Below are positions 57,974 to 64,000 of a DNA stretch of 64,000 nt, piece after piece (the first letter of the stretch is position 1; each line of letters begins with the position of its first letter). This stretch comes from an uncultured Pelagibacteraceae bacterium. Its GTDB lineage: Bacteria > Pseudomonadota > Alphaproteobacteria > Pelagibacterales > Pelagibacteraceae. Location: contig CACCLG010000001.1 of NCBI GenBank assembly GCA_902546765.1, positions 116,172-180,171 on the forward strand, in the 5' to 3' direction. Below the pieces are notes generated by a model. It was not told the DNA's origin, ran no database searches, and saw nothing but the letters and a program-made list of their open reading frames with translations. Both the position numbers and the translations under genes were made by a program.

Positions 57974-58263
57974 TAGCTATTTATTACTTAGCTCTTCAAG
58001 TTTTGAAATTGTATTCTTATGTAGTAATTGGCTATGTAATATTAAGCTGGTTGGTTAGTTTTAATATCATAAATACTTCAAATAGATTTGTTTATTCCAT
58101 ATTACAGTTTGGTTATAGGTTTACAGAACCAGCTCTATCAAGAATTCGAAGATTTCTTCCTAATTTAGGTGCTTTTGACATTTCCCCTATCATTCTTCTT
58201 TTGTTGATATGGTTTGTAGAAATGTGTATGAAGCTCTACTTAGCACCAATTATATTTAATTAA
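57970..58263 (+). CDS. YggT family membrane protein
   Basis: This 97-residue protein has two transmembrane segments and the YggT signature: YVVIGYVILSWLVSFNIINTSNRFVYSI, FTEPALSRIRRFLPNLGAFDISPIILLLLIWF. It is an inner-membrane protein of unclear role. Overlap of 4 bases with mscS and a 3-base gap to folD put it in one operon. Confidence 0.92.
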   Translation: MIAIYYLALQVLKLYSYVVIGYVILSWLVSFNIINTSNRFVYSILQFGYRFTEPALSRIRRFLPNLGAFDISPIILLLLIWFVEMCMKLYLAPIIFN

Positions 58264-58266
58264 TTT

Positions 58267-59115
58267 ATGATTTTGATCGATGGAAAAAAAGCTGCGGCTG
58301 AACTTAGACAGGAACTAAAAGAAGAAGTTTCTGAATTAAAAAAAAAATATAATCAGATCCCTGGTTTAACAGTAATACTAATAGGAGATTTAACTCCTAG
58401 CCAAATTTATGTGAGAAATAAGGAGAAATCAGCAATTGAGGTCGGCTTAAAATCTGATGTAATAAGGTATCCAGACACTGTCGAAGAAAAAACTGTTTTA
58501 GAAAAAATAGAAGAGCTAAATAAAGATAATAGTGTTTCAGGAATTTTAGTACAGCTTCCACTGCCAAAACATATTGATAAACAGAAAGTTATTGAGGCTA
58601 TTGATCCAGCAAAAGATGTTGATGGATTTCATCCTATGAATGTTGGTAATTTATCTTCCGGATATGAAAGCTCAATTCCATGTACACCTCTTGGATGTTA
58701 TCTACTTGTTAAAAAAATTGAACCTAACTTAAACGGAAAAAAGGCAGTTGTAGTTGGTAGATCAAATTTAAACGGAAAGCCCATGACACAATTATTCTTA
58801 AAGGAAAATTGTACCGTAACTATCACTCATTCAAAAACAAAAGATTTAAAAGCAGAGTGTTTAGAGGGGGATATTATAGTAGCAGCAGTTGGTATCCCTG
58901 AATTAGTAAAAGGTGACTGGGTTAAAAAAGATGCAATTGTTATAGATGTTGGAATTAATAAAACGGAAAAAGGTATAGTTGGAGATGTAGCATTTGATGA
59001 AGTTTCAAAAGTTGCAAAAGCATTAACACCCGTTCCTGGAGGTGTTGGCCCAATGACTATCGCGTGTTTACTAAAAAACACAATAGATTGTTTCAAAAGA
59101 TCGCAAAAAAATTAA
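58267..59115 (+). CDS. folD: Methylenetetrahydrofolate dehydrogenase / methenyltetrahydrofolate cyclohydrolase
   Basis: At 282 residues it has the catalytic Lys in YVRNKEKSAIEVG, GILVQLPLPKHID, AKDVDGFHPMNVG, CTPLGCYLLVKK, VVVGRSNLNGKPM, and TPVPGGVGPMTIACLLKNT. It links C1 units between methylene- and formyl-THF. C1 metabolism is prominent in SAR11. It is the fifth gene in the hemC-hemD-mscS-yggT-folD run. Confidence 0.98.
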   Translation: MILIDGKKAAAELRQELKEEVSELKKKYNQIPGLTVILIGDLTPSQIYVRNKEKSAIEVGLKSDVIRYPDTVEEKTVLEKIEELNKDNSVSGILVQLPLPKHIDKQKVIEAIDPAKDVDGFHPMNVGNLSSGYESSIPCTPLGCYLLVKKIEPNLNGKKAVVVGRSNLNGKPMTQLFLKENCTVTITHSKTKDLKAECLEGDIIVAAVGIPELVKGDWVKKDAIVIDVGINKTEKGIVGDVAFDEVSKVAKALTPVPGGVGPMTIACLLKNTIDCFKRSQKN

Positions 59116-59124
59116 ATTATTACT

Positions 59125-60183
59125 GTGAAAAAATTAGCAATTTTTATTGTTATTTTTTTAACTTATAACTCATTCACAATAAGTATGGAAAATAAACCTT
59201 ATCATCACTTACCGGATGGGACATTTAGAAATCCGGAGGGATCCCCTGAAAGAAATAAAAATTTTAATTGGTCATTTAAAAAGTTTAGACAAGAAAAAAA
59301 AAATTTGGATATGACTATTCCAAGTGATCATGTTGTAGAAAAAAGTAATGTAATTAAAGAATTTAATAGCCTAAAAAATGATGATTATATTGGTTGGATT
59401 GGGCATGCTACTTTTTTGATTAAATTAGGTGAGACCACGATTATTACAGATCCTGTTTTTTCTAAAAACGCTGGACCACTTATATTTGGGCCCAAAAGAT
59501 TTACTGAACCAGCTTTAAATTTAGATGAATTACCAGAAATTAATTTATTTTTACTAACTCATAACCATTATGATCATCAAGATATGAGTACAATAAGAAA
59601 ATTTCCATATAAGCAAGCAAAGGTAATGCTTCCTCTAAAACTAGGAAAATATTTTAAACGGTATAAAGACGTTAATGAAATGGATTGGTACGACGAGATC
59701 ACAGTGAATAACGATTTAAAAGTAACTTTTTTACCTGCAGTTCATTGGTCTAAAAGAAGCTTGACGGATACTAATAAAACTTTGTGGGGAAATTTTTTGA
59801 TTAATTACAAGGGCAAAAAAATACTTTTTGCTTGTGATACAGGTGTTGGAAATATTTACAAATATCTTGGTGAGAAATATGGACCAATAGATTTAACGAT
59901 TTTAAATATAGGTGCTTACAACTTTTATCCTATGGCACCCTATAAAGATAAATCAACTTATCACACAAATCCAGAGGAAGCATTGAGCATTGCCAGAAAT
60001 CTCAAAAGTAAAAAAGTTTTAGGAATGCACTGGGGAACTTTTGTTCTTTCCTTAGAACCAATTATGGAGCCAAGGCAAAGATTTAAAGATAATGCACAAA
60101 ATTATGGATACAAAAGTGATGAAGCTTTAATTTTTAAAATTGGAGAGTTTCAATCACTTAAAAAACTTCTTAATTATAATTAA
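59125..60183 (+). CDS. Metallo-beta-lactamase-fold hydrolase (NAPE-PLD/UlaG-like), probably exported
   Basis: At 352 residues the N-terminal ~20 (KKLAIFIVIFLTYNSFTIS) look like a signal peptide or anchor. The fold follows: WIGHATFLIKLGETTIITDPVFSKNAGP, the metal motif LLTHNHYDHQD, FLPAVHWSKRS, ILFACDTGVG and KVLGMHWGTFVLSLEP. This is the N-acyl-phosphatidylethanolamine phospholipase D-like branch. Substrate is unknown; a phospholipid is possible. The start is GTG. It is convergent with the dehydrogenase gene, with a 4-base overlap. Confidence 0.9.
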   Translation: MKKLAIFIVIFLTYNSFTISMENKPYHHLPDGTFRNPEGSPERNKNFNWSFKKFRQEKKNLDMTIPSDHVVEKSNVIKEFNSLKNDDYIGWIGHATFLIKLGETTIITDPVFSKNAGPLIFGPKRFTEPALNLDELPEINLFLLTHNHYDHQDMSTIRKFPYKQAKVMLPLKLGKYFKRYKDVNEMDWYDEITVNNDLKVTFLPAVHWSKRSLTDTNKTLWGNFLINYKGKKILFACDTGVGNIYKYLGEKYGPIDLTILNIGAYNFYPMAPYKDKSTYHTNPEEALSIARNLKSKKVLGMHWGTFVLSLEPIMEPRQRFKDNAQNYGYKSDEALIFKIGEFQSLKKLLNYN

Positions 60184-61241
60184 CTTTTTTTCATTAACCA
60201 TAGCCCATTTTCATTTAGAAAATAGATTTTCCCAGATACAGGGTGTACTTGAATATCTCTAATTCTTCCAATTTCTCCTCTAAAAATAATCTCTTCCTCT
60301 ACTTTATCTAAGTCATCAAATTTCAATTTCCTTAAAGATTGATCTTTAAGAGATGTAATTAACGCATGACCATTCCATTCATTAAATTCCTCTCCCTTAT
60401 AAATAGTAATTGCACTTGTTGCTATTGAAGGGACCCAATATTTTATTGCTTTTGTAAATCCCGGTTTCCATTTAGGACCTATAGGTAAACCTGAGTAATT
60501 CTTTCCTCCCCAACCGAGAATTTTCCAACCATAATTTTCACCTTTTTTTGCTTCACCAAACCAATCTCCTCCTTTAGCACCATGATTACTCATATAAACT
60601 TTACCGTCAAAAGGTGAAACAGTCAGTCCTTGGGGATTTCTAATACCAATTTGATAAATTTCAGGTAACCAGTTTGGTTTTCCATCAAATTTAGGATTAT
60701 CATTTGGAATACTTCCATCTAAATGAATTCTGATTATGCTACCTGGATGTTTTGATGCATCTTGTGCAATCATTCCTTTGCCCCTTTCACCAGCTGATGC
60801 ATAAAGATATTTACCCTTAATAGCTAATCTAGAACCAAAGTGATAGCCAGAATCTATTGGTGGATTAGCTTGGAATATATTTTTAAAAACTAAATTTTTT
60901 TTATCTAAATTTGCTAAAGCTATTGAAGTACTAGTTTTCTTATTTCCTCTATTTTCTGTATATGAAATCCAAACTTTATTTTCTTGATGTAGAATATCAA
61001 GTAGCCCTCCTTGACCATCTTCCAAAAAATTAAGATTGTGTTTAACATCGATAACTTGATTATTAATAATATTTACAATTTTAATGAGACCACTTTTTTC
61101 GGTTATTATTATTTCATTGTTATTTAAAAAAGAAGATCCCCATGGATTATTCAAATCTGTAACTTTAATGAATTTATAATTTTCCGAACTAGCGTTTGAA
61201 AATGAAAGAATAAAAATAAATAGAAAAAAAAATTTTTTCAC
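60180..61241 (-). CDS. PQQ-type soluble aldose (glucose/sorbosone) dehydrogenase, exported
   Basis: The frame is open to an ATG at 61277, inside the SDR gene, but GTG 61241 gives a clean signal peptide (MKKFFFLFIFILSFSNASS) and abuts the SDR stop, so GTG is preferred (353 residues). The body is a six-bladed propeller of the glucose/sorbosone dehydrogenase family: VTDLNNPWGSSFL, LDILHQENKVWISYTE, HFGSRLAIKGKYLYASAGERG, YQIGIRNPQGLTVSP and AITIYKGEEFNEWNGHAL. It would oxidise sugars in the periplasm with PQQ. Confidence 0.87.
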   Translation of the reverse strand: MKKFFFLFIFILSFSNASSENYKFIKVTDLNNPWGSSFLNNNEIIITEKSGLIKIVNIINNQVIDVKHNLNFLEDGQGGLLDILHQENKVWISYTENRGNKKTSTSIALANLDKKNLVFKNIFQANPPIDSGYHFGSRLAIKGKYLYASAGERGKGMIAQDASKHPGSIIRIHLDGSIPNDNPKFDGKPNWLPEIYQIGIRNPQGLTVSPFDGKVYMSNHGAKGGDWFGEAKKGENYGWKILGWGGKNYSGLPIGPKWKPGFTKAIKYWVPSIATSAITIYKGEEFNEWNGHALITSLKDQSLRKLKFDDLDKVEEEIIFRGEIGRIRDIQVHPVSGKIYFLNENGLWLMKKS

Positions 61242-61242
61242 T

Positions 61243-61953
61243 TTAGGATAGCTTAGATCTTCCGCCATCAACCGCAATTATTTGACCTGTAACCCAAGAA
61301 CTTTCCTCAGTAATCAAAAATTTTGCAAGCGAAGCCGAGTCTTTTCCTTCTCCAATTCTTTTAAGAGGATGTGCTTTAGCAATTCCCTCTGCTAAAACTT
61401 TATTTTTTAACATTGGTTCAGCTATTTTTGAATTTGTTAAACTAGGTGCAATACAATTTACTCTGATATTTGGAGCAAATTCAGCAGCTAATGACACAGT
61501 AAGTCCCTCAACAGCTGCTTTTGTTGATGCAATAATTGAGTGATTAGTAAAACCTCTTTGAGCTGCAACTGTTGAAAATAGTACTATTGACCCTTTATTT
61601 TTTTTTAATGAATCTTGGTACCCTTTAATTAAATCTATTGCAGAGTAAAGATTAAGCTTCATACATTTGTTTAAATCTGTTTCGGTTACCATCCTGAATG
61701 GCTTCAGATCAATTGAACCAACGCAGTATGCTATACCTTTAACATCCTCTATGTCTGACTTTAATTTTTCTACAAAACCATCATTTAATACGTTGACTAT
61801 AGAATAATCGCAGTTAAATTTTTCAGATAAAGATTTGGTCTGATCTTCATCTCTACCTACTAGGTGAATTTCTTTACCCGCTGAGTATAACTGTTCTGCT
61901 AAATTAGATCCTATTGATCCTGTTGCTCCAACTACTAAATATTTATCTGACAT
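61243..61953 (-). CDS. Short-chain dehydrogenase/reductase, missing catalytic Tyr
   Basis: At 236 residues it has the Rossmann N-terminus VVGATGSIGSNLAEQL, GIAYCVGSIDLKPF, LFSTVAAQRGFTNHS, the C-terminal IRVNCIAPSLTNS and SWVTGQIIAVDGGRSKL. The YxxxK catalytic pair should fall in HSIIASTKAAVEGL; Lys is present but Ile stands where Tyr is expected. The codons read cleanly (ATT ATT GCA TCA ACA AAA). It may therefore be a non-canonical SDR or a non-enzymatic one. It lies directly upstream of the PQQ dehydrogenase. Confidence 0.9.
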   Translation of the reverse strand: MSDKYLVVGATGSIGSNLAEQLYSAGKEIHLVGRDEDQTKSLSEKFNCDYSIVNVLNDGFVEKLKSDIEDVKGIAYCVGSIDLKPFRMVTETDLNKCMKLNLYSAIDLIKGYQDSLKKNKGSIVLFSTVAAQRGFTNHSIIASTKAAVEGLTVSLAAEFAPNIRVNCIAPSLTNSKIAEPMLKNKVLAEGIAKAHPLKRIGEGKDSASLAKFLITEESSWVTGQIIAVDGGRSKLS

Positions 61954-61981
61954 ATTTTTTTTGAAGGGTTATATATAGGTT

Positions 61982-63472
61982 ATGAAATTATTTTTTCTAC
62001 TAGGAAACCAACTATTTGACGAAAAATACTTAGAAAAGTTTAAAAAAGACCATATTTTTTATATGGCTGAGGATTTTCAACTTTGCACTTATGAAAAACA
62101 CCATAAAAACAAAATTTTACTGTTTCTTTCGTCCATGCGGTCGCATGCCGATAGATTAAAAAAAAGTAATTTTAAAATTGAATATTCAACAATAGAGGAA
62201 AAGACATTTAAACTAGACTACACAGAAAAATTAAAAAAAACTATAAAATCAAAAAAAATAAACGAAATTTCCAGCTTCGAAATTGAAGATAAATTTTTTG
62301 AAAAAAAAATAAGTCAGTTCACCAAAAAAGAAAATATTAAGTGGAATATTGTTCAATCACCAATGTTTTTGAATTCGAGACAAAATTTTAAAAAATATTT
62401 ATCAAAATCAAAAAAACCTTTTATGGCGGTATTCTATAAAGATACACGAAGAGAATTAAATATTTTAATTAAAAAAGATGGTACTCCCGAAGGAGGGAAG
62501 TGGAGTTTTGATGAAGATAATAGGAACAAACTACCTAAAAATATTTCAATTCCAAAATTTCCAAAAATAAAAGAGACACCTCATACAAAAAAATTAAAAC
62601 ACATCATTGAAAAATACTTTAAAGATCATCCTGGTAATGTGGAAAACTTTTGGTTTGCAACTGAATATGAGGATGTTGTTAAACTATTAAATTTTTTTAT
62701 TAAAGAAAAATCTAATCTTTTTGGCGATTATGAAGATGCTGTTGATCAAAAAGATAATATCTTATTTCACAGTGCTTTAAGTCCTTATTTAAATTTAGGA
62801 TTAATTACTCCTGAACTTATATTGAAAAAAATTCTAGATTTTCATAAGAAAAATAAAATTAGATTAAATTCATTAGAGGGATATATCCGTCAAGTAATAG
62901 GGTGGAGAGAATTTATGAGAGGTATTTATCAAAGTTATTCTAATGAAATGGAAACGAGAAACTTCTTTAAACAAAATAGAAAAATGAAAAAAAGTTGGTA
63001 CGATGGATCAACTGGCCTTCCACCATTAGATCACGCAATCAAGAACGCGTTAAAATATGGATGGTCACATCACATAGAGAGATTAATGATTTTGTCTAAC
63101 ATTATGAACCTTTGTGAAATTAAACCTAACATCGTTTATAAATGGTTTATGGAAATGTTTGTTGATTCATCTGATTGGGTAATGGTTCCAAATGTTTATG
63201 GTATGGGTTTGTTTAGTGATGGAGGTATTTTTGCAACCAAACCTTACATTTGTGGATCTAGTTATTTTATGAAGATGATGGACTTTAAAAAAGGAGAATG
63301 GTGCAACACAATGGATGGTTTGTACTGGAGGTTTATCAATAGGAATAGAAATTTTTTTTTAAAAAACCCAAGATTGTCGATGATGGTGAGAATTTTTGAT
63401 AAAATGAAAGCTGAAAGAAAAAAACTCATATTAGCCGAGGCAGAAAAATTTATAAAACAAAATACAATCTAG
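61982..63472 (+). CDS. Cryptochrome/photolyase, bacterial (6-4)/FeS-BCP-like type
   Basis: At 496 residues it has the PhrB/CryB-type architecture: N-terminal antenna-like domain FFLLGNQLFDEKYLEKFKKD, PEGGKWSFDEDNRNKLP, the FAD domain IRQVIGWREFMRGIYQ, and VYKWFMEMFVDSSDWVMVPNVYGMGLFSDGGIFATKPYICGSSYFMKMMDF. Three Cys are near the C-terminus (378, 424, 441), but the CxxC of Fe-S members appears as KKGE (436-439), see findings. It would repair UV lesions or act as a light sensor. It is followed by a DUF2256 gene, a known partner. Confidence 0.88.
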   Translation: MKLFFLLGNQLFDEKYLEKFKKDHIFYMAEDFQLCTYEKHHKNKILLFLSSMRSHADRLKKSNFKIEYSTIEEKTFKLDYTEKLKKTIKSKKINEISSFEIEDKFFEKKISQFTKKENIKWNIVQSPMFLNSRQNFKKYLSKSKKPFMAVFYKDTRRELNILIKKDGTPEGGKWSFDEDNRNKLPKNISIPKFPKIKETPHTKKLKHIIEKYFKDHPGNVENFWFATEYEDVVKLLNFFIKEKSNLFGDYEDAVDQKDNILFHSALSPYLNLGLITPELILKKILDFHKKNKIRLNSLEGYIRQVIGWREFMRGIYQSYSNEMETRNFFKQNRKMKKSWYDGSTGLPPLDHAIKNALKYGWSHHIERLMILSNIMNLCEIKPNIVYKWFMEMFVDSSDWVMVPNVYGMGLFSDGGIFATKPYICGSSYFMKMMDFKKGEWCNTMDGLYWRFINRNRNFFLKNPRLSMMVRIFDKMKAERKKLILAEAEKFIKQNTI

Positions 63473-63597
63473 TGAAAAAACAAAATCTACCTTCTAAAAT
63501 ATGCCCGATATGTAAAAGATCATTTGCTTGGAGACGAAAATGGAAGTTGAACTGGGAACGAGTTAAATATTGTTCTAAAAAGTGTTCGAGATCTTAA
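63472..63597 (+). CDS. DUF2256 zinc-ribbon-like small protein
   Basis: This 41-residue protein is encoded from a GTG that overlaps the photolyase TAG by one base. It has the DUF2256 pattern: KICPICKRSFAWRRKW then KLNWERVKYCSKKCSRS, with four Cys in CxxC and CxxxC arrangement and the conserved FAWRRKW. The family is commonly found beside cryptochrome/photolyase genes. It probably binds zinc; its role is unknown. Confidence 0.88.
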   Translation: MKKQNLPSKICPICKRSFAWRRKWKLNWERVKYCSKKCSRS

Positions 63598-63598
63598 G

Positions 63599-63826
63599 TT
63601 AGCAGCAAGAGCAACTACTTTTTTTTTCTTTTTTTATCTTTTCAGGATTATCTTTTTCTATTTTATTTTGAATAACTTTAGATTCTTCAAAAACTTTTTT
63701 CTTTAAAATTTTATCCTCTATATAGGCATATAATGAACTAAAACCGAGTTTAGAAGCTCTTTTTTCCTCATAGGCTCTTCTACCTTTTAAGTTTTCAATA
63801 ATTTCTAATATTTGAGGATTATTCAT
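63599..63826 (-). CDS. Small conserved protein with CSCC tail
   Basis: This 75-residue, highly charged protein has two helical parts (PQILEIIENLKGRRAYEEKRASKLGFSSLYAYIEDKILKKK, then a Lys/Glu-rich linker) and the terminal SSCSCC. Three Cys in the last four residues could bind a metal, or could serve as a modification or tethering site. No family is recognised. It is convergent with the DUF2256 gene, with one base between the stops. Confidence 0.65.
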   Translation of the reverse strand: MNNPQILEIIENLKGRRAYEEKRASKLGFSSLYAYIEDKILKKKVFEESKVIQNKIEKDNPEKIKKEKKSSCSCC

Positions 63827-63856
63827 AGAATTAGTTTACATCACATAAAATTTTTA

Positions 63857-64000
63857 TTACAAAATATGCTCTATAATTTTGGGAATATATTTTTTAAAAT
63901 TAAAAAATCCTTTGTTACAATATCTCCATGCGTTTTGATCAATGTTTCTATATAAAAAATTTATCCCTAAATGATTAGAATTTAAAAAATCTAAATTCTC
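63857..64000 (-). CDS. C-terminal end of an unidentified gene, start outside window
   Basis: The minus-strand frame is open from the right edge for 47 codons and stops at TAA (63859-63857). The peptide runs NHLGINFLYRNIDQNAWRYC then NKGFFNFKKYIPKIIEHIL. I do not recognise the family from this fragment. The remaining 30 bases to the CSCC gene form the spacer. Codon pattern resembles neighbouring genes, so I take it as coding. Confidence 0.45.
   Translation of the reverse strand, partial: ENLDFLNSNHLGINFLYRNIDQNAWRYCNKGFFNFKKYIPKIIEHIL

Noticed and set aside
1-64000. CRISPR arrays, insertion sequences, prophage genes, known riboswitches
   Set aside because: No regularly spaced repeats, transposase, integrase or phage structural genes, and no glycine or SAM riboswitch pattern could be recognised by eye.

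Overview
The window looks like a chromosomal segment from a SAR11-type alphaproteobacterium (Pelagibacterales). It is very AT-rich, most genes abut or overlap by 1-11 bases, genes are short for their families, and proteins are rich in Lys, Asn and Ile. Gene order follows the alphaproteobacterial core. About 70 genes are described: one tRNA (Gly, GCC), no insertion sequence, no prophage and no CRISPR array.

Layout. 1-2.8 kb: end of an L,D-transpeptidase gene, a TPR-sulfotransferase and a YggS-type PLP protein. 2.8-9.1 kb: a ThiE-like gene, a porin, a DUF3576 lipoprotein, leuS-lptE-holA. 9.1-20.2 kb: a minus-strand block parB-parA-rsmG-mnmG-mnmE, a GT41 glycosyltransferase, then rho-hemJ-hemH-hemE. 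20.15-20.44 kb: the longest gene-free gap, inferred to be the chromosomal origin. 20.4-25.8 kb: the mirror block ppsR-maf-aroE-coaE-dnaQ, secB, fxsA, a Tim44-like gene and an Smr gene. 25.8-31.3 kb: hslUV and hisBHAFE with an outer-membrane barrel gene inserted. 31.3-36.2 kb: a small lipoprotein, a cupin, malyl-CoA lyase and malate-CoA ligase genes, a frameshifted HIT gene and a GNAT gene. 36.2-40.6 kb: lolA, ftsK, a UbiH-like gene and a LON-domain gene. 40.6-44.2 kb: three sulfotransferases around tRNA-Gly. 44.2-55.2 kb: a pterin dehydratase, purH, a heparinase-like gene, rpe, a two-subunit sodium symporter, acs, an EVE gene and tsaD. 55.3-64 kb: hemCD, mscS, yggT, folD, a metallo-beta-lactamase-fold gene, a PQQ-type dehydrogenase, an SDR, a photolyase and small cysteine-rich proteins.

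How it fits together. The hemE|PPDK-regulator junction is the place where the origin lies in Caulobacter and Rickettsia. Here it is flanked by divergent gene blocks, and two parS-like 16-mers lie about 9 kb away inside rsmG and mnmG next to parAB. The window therefore appears to be the origin and segregation region. Accessory cargo is limited to surface or polymer modification (four sulfotransferases, a SPINDLY-type glycosyltransferase, a porin and a barrel) and C2 metabolism (mcl-mtkAB, acs, a carboxylate-type symporter). I see no clear undescribed multi-gene system. The best leads are the origin/parS architecture, the poly-A frameshift in the HIT gene, a 20-base perfect palindrome before the symporter operon, an EF-hand-like loop in that symporter, a very basic extension on Acs, and the sulfotransferase cluster. 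Everything is read by eye: no database search, GC-skew or folding calculation was possible.
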